Assembly (NCBI RefSeq): GCF_001908275.1
Contig: NZ_CP018620.1
Coordinates: 3,720,001-3,784,000 of the forward strand
Length of the DNA stretch: 64,000 nt
Source of the DNA: Paenibacillus xylanexedens
Lineage (GTDB): Bacteria; Bacillota; Bacilli; Paenibacillales; Paenibacillaceae
Direction: 5' to 3'
Program-made: the position numbers and the translations under genes
Shown here: piece by piece, positions 9,001-16,984 of the stretch
Numbering within the stretch: the stretch's first letter is position 1
Layout: every line of letters starts with the position of its first letter
Notes under the pieces: model-generated
What the model saw: the letters and a program-made list of their open reading frames with translations, nothing else
What the model was told of the DNA's origin: nothing
Databases searched by the model: none

Positions 9001-12000
9001 CCATATTTCTGCCAGTGATCCAAGTGGTGAAGTCAGCAAGTACAACAAGTTTGACGGTAGGCGATACGTTTAATTACACCATTCAAATTAACAATACAGG
9101 TAATATAGCTGCAACGGTTACCTTGACAGATCCTATTCCAGCAGGAGCAGTATTCAGCACAAATAGTGTCATTATTAATGGCGTGCCTACACCAGGCGTT
9201 AGCCCCGTAGCAGGAATTAATTTGGGGACGATCGCTGCGGGCTCAGGTGCAACGGTCACCTTTGTTGCGACGGTTACCAGTTTGCCAGATGCAAGGCAGT
9301 TAATTAATCAGGCGGTTGCTTCGTTTGCCTACACGCTTCCAAGTGGGAGAACGATTGCCGGTCTCTCGTCATCGAACACCATCACTATTCCAGTGTCTCT
9401 GCCCAATGTTACGATTGTCAACAGTGACAATGTAGAGTACGGCGTAGTCGGAGATGTCATTCGATACACATCTGTTATTCGTAATAACGGCACAGTAGCC
9501 GTTAATAATGTGGTATATGTCAATCCTCTTCCTTCAAATACCCCATTTGTACCCGGAAGTGTCATTGTGAACGGGACTTCGTTCCCGCTCTCCAATCCGA
9601 CAGCCGGCATTCCAATCGGTACGTTGGCTCCAGGAGCCGAGGTTACCGTAACTTTTGAGGTGACGATTACCATGCCGATTCCTTCACAGATTAACAATCA
9701 GTCGACGGTCAGCTTCACATCCGGTTCATTTTCAGGGTCATCATCGTCCAATACGACTCAGACTCCAGTCATACAGCCACAGATCTCACTTGTCAAAACG
9801 GCGAATACAGTTAATGCAACTGTAGGTGATACGGTTGTATATACGGTGACGGTGAGCAATGCAGGTAATCTGGAGGCAAATGTTACAGCGACAGATACCA
9901 TTCCAGCTGCGACTACTTTAGTAGCTAACAGTGTTGTGGTATCTGGTGTACCCCAACCTGGAGCGACGCCAGCAGCTGGCATTCCGGTAGGCATTGTAGC
10001 AGCGGGGGCAACGGCTGTTGTCACCTTTGCCGTTGTTGTGGATTCCCTTCCATCTCCGCAGCAGCTTAGCAATTTTGCTACATCATCCTTTACATTTACA
10101 CCTCCAGATGGGCGGACGTTGACTGGCTCAGCCACTTCGAATACGCTCACGTTCCCGGTCTCGTCACCAAACGTCGCTGTTGTCAAAAGCACAGCTTCCA
10201 CTGCGGCTACGGTAGGCGATACAGTGACCTATTCCATTCTGGTGACTAACAGTGGAATTGCACCAGTGAACAATATTCAGTTTTCGGACCCGATTCCAGC
10301 TGGAGCCTCCTTTGTTACAGGTAGTGTCACAGTGAATGGGGTTGCGCAACCTGGAGCCAATCCGGCAGGTGGGATATCCCTTGGGACATTGGGGCCCGGA
10401 ACGTCCGCAACGGTCACGTTCAGTATCCGTGTCGACGCGATCCCGCCAAGCAATCAGTTGAGCAATCGCTCTACGGTCAGTTTTACCTCAGGTACATTCT
10501 CAAGCACAACCTTTTCAAATACCGTGGTCACTCCGGTGTACCAGCCTATTCTTTCAGCACAAAAAACAGCCAGTACACAAAACGCTACCGTTGGGGATAC
10601 GGTCAGTTACACGATCACCGTGAGCAATCAGGGAAACTATGGAGCCCAGATTAACCTGACAGATAACCTTCCAGCCGGAACCATCCTTGTTCCAAATAGC
10701 GTTATTGTGAACGGTCAACCGCTGCCAGCAGGAAGTCCGGCAACCGGCATCCCCGCAGGCAATGTGGCTCCCGGAGCTACGACCACCATTACCTTTTCAG
10801 TAGTTGTTGATACGCTGCCAAGTCCGCAACAACTGGTGAATCAGGCTACGGTAGCTCTATCATATACATTGCCGGATGGGCGGAACATCACGGGGTCTGT
10901 TCTATCCAATGTGCTGACCATTACCGTATCGGCACCGGATGTCGATGTCGTCAAATCCACAACTTCGACGGCGGTATCTGTTGGTGATGTCGTAACGTAT
11001 AGCATCGCTGTAACCAATAACGGAATTGCAACGGTGAACAATGTGGTTTTCACGGATGCAGTGCCGACAAGTACCGTTCTTGCGCCAACCGGCGTGTTTG
11101 TCGATGGTGTTCTGCGCCCTGGTGCCAATCCTTCTACGGGAATAACGCTTGGTTCCATCGCACCTGGCGTTACGGTAACCGTTGTATTTAGTGTGCAGGT
11201 TACGGCGCTCCCGGCAAGTGCAGTGTTAAACAATCAGTCCACGGTCAGCTTTACATCAGGTGTTTTCTCAGCGACCACATTCTCCAATACGGTTACAACT
11301 CCGGTCTATCAACCTATTCTGTCGGCAGTCAAAACGGGAGATCAGACGATAGCAACGGTAGGGGATACCGTTGTGTACAGCATCGCCATCTCCAATGCCG
11401 GGAACTATGGGGCATCCGTCACGTTGACCGATACCATTCCAGCTGGAACAGAGCTTGTTCCAAATAGCGTTATTATTAACGGGGCTTCTGCACCAGGTGC
11501 AGATCCAGCTTCGGGTATTCCGCTTGGTGTCGTTTCCACAACAACTCTAGTTACCTTCTCCGTTGTGATTGTGACGTTACCTTTGAGCCAGTCCATCACC
11601 AATCAGGCTTCTGCTACATTTTCGTACACATTACCTGATGGAAGAACACTTGGAGGCACGATTACGTCCAACGCACTCAACATTCAAGTATCTGCTCCGA
11701 ATGTCAGCGTTGTGAAGACCACTCCGGTGATTGATGCTGTGGTGGGCGATACGATTGTATATGAGATGGTTGTGACCAATGAAGGAATTGACCCGGTAAA
11801 CAACATTGTGATCACCGATCCGATTAACCCAGCCACCACATTTGTTACAGGCAGTGTTCTGGTGGACGGCGTCCCACGTGCCTTGGCCAACCCTGCGCTG
11901 GGCATAGCTCTTGGTAGTTTGGCGCCTGGAGCATCGATAGCGGTATCGTATGCAGTTCGGGTCAATACACTGCCAACACCACCACAAGTGAGCAGTCAGT

Positions 12001-12749
12001 CTTCCGTAAGTTTCACATCGGGTGTTTTCTCGGGAGCAGCGTATTCCAATACAGTTGTAACGCCAATCTATCAGCCGATTATTGCCGTAACCAAAACAGG
12101 GAGCACTTCCAATGCAACGATTGGTGACACCATCACCTATTCTTTTGCCATTAACAATAGCGGGAATCTTGATGCAATTTTGACATTAACGGACAATATA
12201 CCGAATGGAGCCGTACTGCTTCCCAACAGTGTTCTGATTGATGGTGTTCCACAGCCAGGTGCCAATCCGGAGACGGGTATCGCTGTGGGTACCATACCGT
12301 CCGGAGGTACGGTTATTGTAACGGTTACCCTCGAAGTGACTGTAGATACGTTGCCGCAGGATCAGCAACTGGTTAACCAGGCGGTGGCCAACTATACATT
12401 TAGTCCACCCGATGGCCGTCTGTTGACGGGGACCGTATCTTCGAATGTTCTGGTTATCCCGGTATCTGCACCAAATGTTGTTGTTGCCAAAAGCACAAGT
12501 GCCATTGATGCTGTTGTTGGTGATGTAATCACCTATACGGTTGTAGTAACCAATAGCGGCATTGAAGTGGTGAATAATGTGGTCATGGTTGACCCGGTAC
12601 CTGTCGGTACAGTATTTGTGCCAGGAAGTGTTACGGTGGATGGTGTGCCAAGACCAACAGGGAATCCGAATACAGGCATCACGCTTGGTTCGATTGCTGC
12701 GGGTGCTTCCGTTACGGTTACATTCAGAGTAGAGGTTGTGGTGATATGA
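6048..12749 (+). CDS. Giant DUF11-repeat protein, probable AUU start
   Basis: A 2233-residue protein. An N-terminal domain of about 350 residues (beginning PLVVRSTVNATGAITFTGN) is followed by 15 DUF11 beta-sandwich repeats of about 125 residues. Each repeat has the pattern K(S/T)-x-VGD-x-xxYxxxxxNxG, then LxDxxPxG, GSVxVNG and GxxxGxxxxG. Two repeat types alternate: one with SNxGN and a DGRxLTG loop, the other with TNxGI and SFTSGxFS. There is no signal peptide, LPXTG, SLH or transmembrane segment. The only in-frame GTG (6039) lies inside the ribosome binding site GGAGGTGA (6035-6042), whereas ATT at 6048 is 8 nt after GGAGG. The ORF stops inside its 15th repeat and overlaps the next ORF by 4 nt. 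A spore-surface or other surface structural role is my inference. Confidence 0.8.
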   Translation: MPLVVRSTVNATGAITFTGNTLGLSRSETAGVPGTQDSIGGFTTTNTSLQYGTYPLGTTSLYQSNSSAAILTLPAGSTVLYAELIWGGSYINGTVNLSAAINNPVTFITPAGTSSVTPDPLTYNQFDLGGGAAGYVRSANVTTLVQSGGAGTYITGAVVGTIVITNDSTANHAGWTLGVIYQNPNLPFRNMSLRAGGVLVQSTSPPVVTTLTGFATPLSGVLGGRILFSAQEGDANRTGDQALFGPTSATSVALSGPNNLAANFFASQINGDTGALNTTGTFGTRNQINGAPGTNIIGGRQGWDITNVDVSARLINNQSSAVLTLTTSGDAYIVNANAIQVDINAPKITLAKATVASGAVAGDSILYSVTVTNAGTASAASVVLSDSLPAGLTFIPGSVTVAGVSRPTLDVTAGIPLGSLTLSSSVVVTYRALIGQDASILQLVNSANAAFTFQSVAGGPVITGVIPSNNSTLTVYSPNLSIVKSASTTNVSVGSQVTYTLQVNNGGNVAANVILTDNIPSGSSYVAGSFRLNGTVIAGANPATGVNLGSIPAGSANTVTFQVLVTSLPTPPTLVDQATASYSFNSPDGRTITGNIASNTLTIPVTLPNVTTVKSASVTDVAVGETFTYTVVTSNLGIEAINNVILTDLLPVGTSFVPGSVTVRGTVVPSANPISGVSVGTLTVGSSATVTFQVNVQSLPASGSLINRAVVSYSSGSFTGISNSNTITTPVYQAVIGINKSASQTNATLGDQLAYTLVVTNSGNIATQVNVTDTIPAGLTFVPNSVTVNGTARPGTSPLTGITLGTLLPGATATVVFRATLTTLPTPPTLENQGTASYTYQLPSGRNLSGSSLSNIVRISASAPNISLSKTVNTPDATVGDVLTYTVVATNAGISAVQNLVISDAPSGSEFVPGSVTINGSAVTSASPVAGIAVGTLNSSSSVTVTYQTRVNSVPSTGLVSNRANAAFTSGSFNGVSSSISVNTPIFLPVIQVVKSASTTSLTVGDTFNYTIQINNTGNIAATVTLTDPIPAGAVFSTNSVIINGVPTPGVSPVAGINLGTIAAGSGATVTFVATVTSLPDARQLINQAVASFAYTLPSGRTIAGLSSSNTITIPVSLPNVTIVNSDNVEYGVVGDVIRYTSVIRNNGTVAVNNVVYVNPLPSNTPFVPGSVIVNGTSFPLSNPTAGIPIGTLAPGAEVTVTFEVTITMPIPSQINNQSTVSFTSGSFSGSSSSNTTQTPVIQPQISLVKTANTVNATVGDTVVYTVTVSNAGNLEANVTATDTIPAATTLVANSVVVSGVPQPGATPAAGIPVGIVAAGATAVVTFAVVVDSLPSPQQLSNFATSSFTFTPPDGRTLTGSATSNTLTFPVSSPNVAVVKSTASTAATVGDTVTYSILVTNSGIAPVNNIQFSDPIPAGASFVTGSVTVNGVAQPGANPAGGISLGTLGPGTSATVTFSIRVDAIPPSNQLSNRSTVSFTSGTFSSTTFSNTVVTPVYQPILSAQKTASTQNATVGDTVSYTITVSNQGNYGAQINLTDNLPAGTILVPNSVIVNGQPLPAGSPATGIPAGNVAPGATTTITFSVVVDTLPSPQQLVNQATVALSYTLPDGRNITGSVLSNVLTITVSAPDVDVVKSTTSTAVSVGDVVTYSIAVTNNGIATVNNVVFTDAVPTSTVLAPTGVFVDGVLRPGANPSTGITLGSIAPGVTVTVVFSVQVTALPASAVLNNQSTVSFTSGVFSATTFSNTVTTPVYQPILSAVKTGDQTIATVGDTVVYSIAISNAGNYGASVTLTDTIPAGTELVPNSVIINGASAPGADPASGIPLGVVSTTTLVTFSVVIVTLPLSQSITNQASATFSYTLPDGRTLGGTITSNALNIQVSAPNVSVVKTTPVIDAVVGDTIVYEMVVTNEGIDPVNNIVITDPINPATTFVTGSVLVDGVPRALANPALGIALGSLAPGASIAVSYAVRVNTLPTPPQVSSQSSVSFTSGVFSGAAYSNTVVTPIYQPIIAVTKTGSTSNATIGDTITYSFAINNSGNLDAILTLTDNIPNGAVLLPNSVLIDGVPQPGANPETGIAVGTIPSGGTVIVTVTLEVTVDTLPQDQQLVNQAVANYTFSPPDGRLLTGTVSSNVLVIPVSAPNVVVAKSTSAIDAVVGDVITYTVVVTNSGIEVVNNVVMVDPVPVGTVFVPGSVTVDGVPRPTGNPNTGITLGSIAAGASVTVTFRVEVVVI

Positions 12750-14437
12750 GCCAATCTTCCGGTCCGTTGTCCCACTGGCTAAAGAATCAGTCCCTGGTTC
12801 GATTCAGCTCGGGTGCGACTGAACTGGAACAGGTATCCTATTCGAATACGGTTGTAACACCGTGGATCGGCCCCAGGCTTGAAGTCAGAAAAGTGTGCAA
12901 TGTCACAGAGGCTGCCTTGGGGCAGTCTCTTATCTACCATGTTGAAATTGTTAACTCCGGAAATCTTACGGCCCTAGTGTACCTATTGGATCAGCTATCT
13001 GCAGAGACGGCACTGCTTCCCAACAGTGTATTGCGTGATGGCATTCCGTTACCGGGAGCATCACCGGAGAGAGGATTGCCTCCAGCTGAAATCGCGCCCG
13101 GAGCCACGTTGCGATACCACTTCCAAGTTGTAATCTTGCGTTTACCTGAGGCACTGAAGCTGCTGAATCAGGCACAGGTTAACTATGAGTTTTTGACACC
13201 GGAAGGCAGATTGGTTACGGGTATGGAACAATCTAATATCGTGGAGGTCAATCTGGTCTCATCCCGACTGGAGATCTCCTTTCAGGCGGATCACATCTAT
13301 ACCTTCTCAGGGGATATTGTCATGTACACCGTCATCGTGAGCAATCCGGGTTTTATTACAGCCACGAATGCCCAAGTAACGATTTCTTTGCCACAAGGTA
13401 TTGTTTTTATACCTGCGAGTGTCATCGTAGATGAAATGTTTGCGCCACAAGTAACGCCTGATACGGGCATACAACTTGGAGAGATTTTGCCCGGAAGCTC
13501 AATTAGGATACAATATCGGGTTCAGGTTATTGGGGGAAGTGATGCAAACGGAATATCAAGTGTAGCTGTACTGGCGTATATCTCGGCAGGACAGCAGGAG
13601 ACGGTCTACTCCAATCAGGTTACCCTGGAAGTGATACAGCCCCAGGTCACTGTGGTAAAAAGTGTGCTCCCGGTAACGGCCACATTGGGTGATGCCGTCC
13701 AATATAATATTACCGTCTCCAATGCAAGCAGTTATGCGGTGGATGGAACTCTCCTGGATGTACTGCCCACAGGTGTGACATTTGTTGAAGGTAGTCTGCG
13801 CTGGAATGGGGTTAAACGTCCCGGAACCAATCTGGCTAAAGGACTTAATCTGGGGACGTTGACAGCCCGGTCGGTTCTGAATATTCAGTTCGAAGCGAAA
13901 CTTCCAGATCGAGATGAATCGATGCCTGATGACTACAGGTATGTGAATCATGCTAGCCTGATGTATACATTTCGATTGCCAGATTCACGGTCAGTGCAGC
14001 GGATGATTACATCCAATGAAGCTGTGGTCGAATTGAAAGCGCCGATAATTCAGGCTTACGTTCAAGTGACACCCACATTGGTCGAGCAGGGAGGTACCGT
14101 CACTTTTCAGGTACGTGTGGGGAATACGGGTAATTTGCCGGCACGTGTACAACTTGGGAGCATTTTACCTGAGGGTGCCAGATGGCTTGGGCAAGCTACG
14201 GGTGAGCTCCAATTGAGCATATCAGAGTATTCCACACCACGGGTTCTGCATGTGGGCGTGATTGAGCCGGGAACGGAAAAGAACATCTCGTATGTAGCGA
14301 AGTTAGCTTCTGAGAAAGCGGGGACGCTGCAAGGAGACTTGATTGCTAGGTACACGTATGAATGGAATGGACAAAAACGGGCTGGCGAAACCCGATCAAA
14401 TGAGTACAGCATCATTGTGGAGTATGGAGAAGAATAG
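12746..14437 (+). CDS. DUF11-repeat protein continuing the giant gene
   Basis: A 563-residue protein. Its first 45 residues are the missing second half of the DUF11 repeat broken off at the end of the preceding ORF (KNQSLVRFSSG...SNTVVTP), followed by four more divergent DUF11 repeats. The first of these is the GN type expected next in the alternation. The start ATG overlaps the upstream stop as ATGA, with GGTGAT directly before it, so translation could be coupled. No signal peptide or anchor is visible. It may be a natural partner subunit, or the 3' part of one gene split by a small insertion or frameshift. It is in the -1 frame relative to the upstream ORF. Confidence 0.78.
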   Translation: MSQSSGPLSHWLKNQSLVRFSSGATELEQVSYSNTVVTPWIGPRLEVRKVCNVTEAALGQSLIYHVEIVNSGNLTALVYLLDQLSAETALLPNSVLRDGIPLPGASPERGLPPAEIAPGATLRYHFQVVILRLPEALKLLNQAQVNYEFLTPEGRLVTGMEQSNIVEVNLVSSRLEISFQADHIYTFSGDIVMYTVIVSNPGFITATNAQVTISLPQGIVFIPASVIVDEMFAPQVTPDTGIQLGEILPGSSIRIQYRVQVIGGSDANGISSVAVLAYISAGQQETVYSNQVTLEVIQPQVTVVKSVLPVTATLGDAVQYNITVSNASSYAVDGTLLDVLPTGVTFVEGSLRWNGVKRPGTNLAKGLNLGTLTARSVLNIQFEAKLPDRDESMPDDYRYVNHASLMYTFRLPDSRSVQRMITSNEAVVELKAPIIQAYVQVTPTLVEQGGTVTFQVRVGNTGNLPARVQLGSILPEGARWLGQATGELQLSISEYSTPRVLHVGVIEPGTEKNISYVAKLASEKAGTLQGDLIARYTYEWNGQKRAGETRSNEYSIIVEYGEE

Positions 14438-14503
14438 GAGGTATCACGGTTAACGGTAACTTGCCTCAGGAATTTGCTCATTCTGGTTGCCATGAGATTA
14501 CAC

Positions 14504-14525
14504 GAACGTAAATGAATGGTATACT
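14504..14525 (+). promoter_or_regulatory. Candidate promoter just upstream of the YolD-like gene
   Basis: An extended -10 TGGTATACT (TATACT at 14520-14525) is preceded at 16-17 bp by a weak -35 TTACAC. Transcription would begin around 14532, almost on the ATG at 14534. Confidence 0.4.
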
Positions 14526-14527
14526 AA

Positions 14528-14848
14528 TTGAATATGAACTCGGCAATCAACCCGTGGAATCGGGACGTCGGAGTAGAGGAGGCAGCCACATTGGCAAAAG
14601 CAAAAGTAGCAAAAAGACCTACACGGGATGAGTTTGAACTTGAAGAGTTGGGAAACCAGCTGGTTGAAGCCTTTCGGGAACGTTCGGAAGTACTGTTGAC
14701 GGTATGGGGCAAAGAAGATCAGGTGCAAGGAGTCATCGTCAAAATGGACTCCCGTACACGACTTGTGCATGTGGAGTATACCGAAGAAGAGTTCACAGCG
14801 AAGGTGCCTTTTCTGGATATCATGCGTGTGCAATCTCCCCGGTACTGA
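14528..14848 (+). CDS. YolD-like family protein
   Basis: A small acidic protein of 106 aa (104 if ATG 14534 is used). The C-terminal part, with LLTVWGKEDQVQGVIVKMD and KVPFLDIMRV, resembles the YolD-like family. Some members of that family are encoded next to Y-family DNA polymerases, but none is seen here. An in-frame stop at 14525 limits the start to TTG 14528 or ATG 14534. Neither has a recognisable Shine-Dalgarno, and a promoter -10 sits directly upstream, so the mRNA may be leaderless. Neighbouring genes give no functional clue. Confidence 0.6.
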   Translation: MNMNSAINPWNRDVGVEEAATLAKAKVAKRPTRDEFELEELGNQLVEAFRERSEVLLTVWGKEDQVQGVIVKMDSRTRLVHVEYTEEEFTAKVPFLDIMRVQSPRY

Positions 14849-14907
14849 ACGAAAAAACAGCAATCTGAATAATTAGGGCATCCGCCCTGTCAAAGTCGTT
14901 CTTCCTG

Positions 14908-14916
14908 CATAAGATA
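14908..14916 (+). promoter_or_regulatory. Candidate SigE/SigK-like -10 for the YjcZ peptide
   Basis: CATAAGATA matches CATAnnnTA and lies about 30 nt upstream of the YjcZ-type start codon, consistent with mother-cell expression during sporulation. A clear -35 is not seen. Confidence 0.35.
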
Positions 14917-14947
14917 ACCCATACCTGTTGCAGAGGAGGTACGGTCA

Positions 14948-15067
14948 ATGAGCGAAGTATTAGGTGGAGAAACAAGAGGCTACGGATACGGAGGTTTCAC
15001 TTCTGTAGGTGCCATTCTGGTTCTGTTCATCCTGTTGGTTATCATCTCCAAAGCGTTCTTGGTATAA
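14948..15067 (+). CDS. YjcZ family sporulation peptide, 39 aa
   Basis: A short gene for a 39-residue peptide: a polar start MSEVLGGETRG, a glycine/tyrosine motif YGYGGF, then one hydrophobic helix (VGAILVLFILLVIISKAF). This is the layout of the YjcZ/YtzA-like sporulation peptides of Bacillales, which are small membrane peptides made during sporulation with no known reaction. GGAGGT lies 7 nt before the ATG. A rho-independent terminator follows, so the gene is probably monocistronic. The match is to a short, low-complexity family, but ribosome binding site, terminator and composition agree. Confidence 0.85.
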   Translation: MSEVLGGETRGYGYGGFTSVGAILVLFILLVIISKAFLV

Positions 15068-15090
15068 TTGCATATCTCTAAAGAATGAAA

Positions 15091-15121
15091 GAAGCTCTGC
15101 CATCGCGGCAGAGCTTTTTTG
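15091..15121 (+). terminator. Rho-independent terminator after the YjcZ gene
   Basis: The 9-bp stem AGCTCTGCC/GGCAGAGCT with loop ATCGC is followed by a run of T. Confidence 0.92.
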
Positions 15122-15223
15122 TTCGTTCAGTCATTGGCGAATTTTGTAGAATATCGGTGTAAGTCCTGCTTACGTTATGTTAGAATGTAACCATCCCTAG
15201 AGAAAGAAAGAGGTGTTTTGATT

Positions 15224-15727
15224 ATGAGCCAAGCGTTAACAGAATCTTTAAACGAACAGATGAATTTTGAGTTTTATTCCGCTCATGTATATCTGGCTAT
15301 GGCAGCCTATTGTTCCAGCAAAAGTCTGGATGGATTTGCGAACTTCTTCATCGTGCAAGCGGAAGAAGAGCGATTCCATGGCATGAAAATATACAAATTC
15401 CTGAATGATCGTGGACAACGTGCCACACTTGCGGCTTTGCCAGAACCGAAGAATGAATATGCTTCGATGCTGGATGTATTTGAGCATGGTTATGCTCATG
15501 AACAGCAAAACACGAAAAAATTCTACAATCTGGCTGACATCGCTCTGAATGAACGTGAACATGCAACGATGTATTTCCTGAAATGGTTCATTGATGAGCA
15601 GGTTGAAGAGGAAGCTTTGTTTGACAATATTATTCAGAAGCTGCGCCGCATTGAAAAAGACAGCAATGCCTTCTACATGCTGGATGCCGAGTTTGGCAAA
15701 CGTTCGTTCACTGCTCCTGCTGAATAA
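15224..15727 (+). CDS. ftnA: Ferritin
   Basis: A 167-aa non-haem ferritin that oxidises Fe2+ and stores it as ferric mineral in a cytoplasmic 24-mer cage. The four-helix pattern is complete: LNEQMNFEFYSAHVYLAM (ferroxidase Glu in helix A), QAEEERFHGMKIY (EExxH pair in helix B), HEQQNTKKFYNLADIAL (helix C) and FLKWFIDEQVEEEALF (helix D). The length is normal. ATG 15224 is preferred over the upstream in-frame TTG at 15218 because AAAGAGGTG (15208-15215) is better spaced to the ATG. It stands alone in the transcript direction. I see no unambiguous Fur or PerR box upstream, although GTAAG-TCCTG-CTTAC forms a short dyad just before it. Confidence 0.93.
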   Translation: MSQALTESLNEQMNFEFYSAHVYLAMAAYCSSKSLDGFANFFIVQAEEERFHGMKIYKFLNDRGQRATLAALPEPKNEYASMLDVFEHGYAHEQQNTKKFYNLADIALNEREHATMYFLKWFIDEQVEEEALFDNIIQKLRRIEKDSNAFYMLDAEFGKRSFTAPAE

Positions 15728-15778
15728 CTTGTACGTTGGGAGTAGATAAGATTCCAGCGACAAAACACCATGTACATA

Positions 15779-15853
15779 CAGCATGAGGTAATGATCCTGA
15801 AAGCAATGGGGGCAATCTCCTTGCAAGGGATGATGGTTTGATGCCTTATGCTG
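15779..15853. other. Long imperfect hairpin, candidate structured RNA or palindromic repeat
   Basis: The ends CAGCATGAGGTA (15779-15790) and TGCCTTATGCTG (15842-15853) pair over 12 positions allowing G-U. Inside are nested stems ATCC/GGAT, GCAA/TTGC and GGGG/CTCC. It lies between the ferritin stop codon and the terminator at 15870, so it would be in the ferritin 3' UTR. I do not recognise a known riboswitch class. Confidence 0.4.
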
Positions 15854-15869
15854 ATTGAAAACGAGGAAG

Positions 15870-15892
15870 CCTGCACTTGTGCAGGTTTTTTT
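15870..15892 (+). terminator. Rho-independent terminator after ferritin
   Basis: CCTGCAC-TT-GTGCAGG is followed by seven T. The next 300 bases (15893-16199) hold the leader of the deacetylase gene, and I see no other feature there. Confidence 0.92.
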
Positions 15893-16199
15893 GCATGCAA
15901 CGATATTTAATGATTGTATTGATTTGCTTGAATTGGAGTAAAGGTCTATCAAAATTCTGAATGTGGGTAATAGAGGATATGTCACAATTGATCTATCCTG
16001 ACGGGATCTTATTTTGCGCAAATCTATCAAATTCGTATTAAATTTTAGGTTTATCTGACAAAAGTGTAACTCTACCGTAGCCTTTGGAGCGAGAACAGGA
16101 GCCATTATCTTTGATAGTATTAGGATAAATCGCCAAGGGATGAAGGTAGAAAAACATGGACACCCGGGGAAATATAACACATAAGGGAGACTTTTAATT

Positions 16200-16940
16200 A
16201 TGCTACATATTCGTAAATCTATCATGGTCACACTTGCTATTTTACTAATCATTCCACTATTATTGCCGCAGTCGGTATCTGCCAAATCTGCTGCATCCAA
16301 GGATGGAGCAAGCAAAGCAAATTCGAAAATCATATACCTGACGTTTGATGATGGGCCAACCGCTCATACGGGTCAGTTACTGGATATTCTGGATCAATAT
16401 CATGCGAAGGCAACGTTTTTCATGCTGGGTCCTCAAATGGAGCAATTTCAGAAGGCTACCAAACGAATTGTAGCTGACGGACATGGATTGGGTCTGCATG
16501 GTGTGACTCACGTTCCAGGCAAATTCTATAAATCTGCATATAGCGGATTGAAAGAGATGCAACAGGCCAATGCAAGTCTGAACAAGGTTGCCGGAGTTAA
16601 AACAAGTCTTGTTCGGACGCCATACGGCAGTAAACCATACCTCAAGCCGGCGTTCCGTAATGTACTGCTTGGTCAGGGTGGATTCCATCTATGGGATTGG
16701 AATGTCGATTCGGAAGACTGGAAATACAAGAAGGATCACCAGAAAGTCTATAACAGTGTAATGAAGCAGATCCACAATGTGCAAAAGAGCGGAACAACAC
16801 CTGTTGTGCTTATGCACGACCAGGAAGCAACGCTGAAAGTATTACCGCAAGTGTTAAAAACATTGAAGGCAGAAGGGTATCGTTTTGAAGTATTAAGCAA
16901 AAAAGTGCAGCCGGTTAACTTCTGGAACGACAAGCGTTAA
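16200..16940 (+). CDS. Secreted polysaccharide deacetylase (CE4 / NodB domain)
   Basis: A 246-aa secreted enzyme expected to remove N-acetyl groups from peptidoglycan or chitin-like substrate through a metal-dependent mechanism. The signal peptide covers residues 1-28, with probable cleavage after SVSA. All five CE4 motifs are present: TFDDGP (catalytic Asp and metal Asp), LHGVTH (metal His pair), RTPYGS, DWNVDSEDW and a final LMHD with the catalytic His. The domain order and length resemble the Bacillus PdaA/YjeA type, but the exact substrate cannot be told. GGGAG precedes the ATG. The gene lies 44 nt upstream of a lipoprotein gene on the same strand. Confidence 0.9.
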   Translation: MLHIRKSIMVTLAILLIIPLLLPQSVSAKSAASKDGASKANSKIIYLTFDDGPTAHTGQLLDILDQYHAKATFFMLGPQMEQFQKATKRIVADGHGLGLHGVTHVPGKFYKSAYSGLKEMQQANASLNKVAGVKTSLVRTPYGSKPYLKPAFRNVLLGQGGFHLWDWNVDSEDWKYKKDHQKVYNSVMKQIHNVQKSGTTPVVLMHDQEATLKVLPQVLKTLKAEGYRFEVLSKKVQPVNFWNDKR

Positions 16941-16984
16941 TCTTTTGAATTTTTAGATTGGCTACAACGAAGGAGGCACACATC

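Noticed and set aside
9329..10201. Long minus-strand frames within the DUF11 gene
   Set aside because: Repeats rich in GTx/ACx codons leave the opposite strand open by chance. No start signals are present.
7000..12700. Tandem repeats considered as a CRISPR or satellite array
   Set aside because: The repeat period is about 375 bp, codon-phased and encodes DUF11 domains, with protein-level rather than exact DNA identity.
15248..16333. Minus-strand 361-aa frame
   Set aside because: It lies opposite ferritin and the deacetylase, lacks a ribosome binding site and has no recognisable domain.
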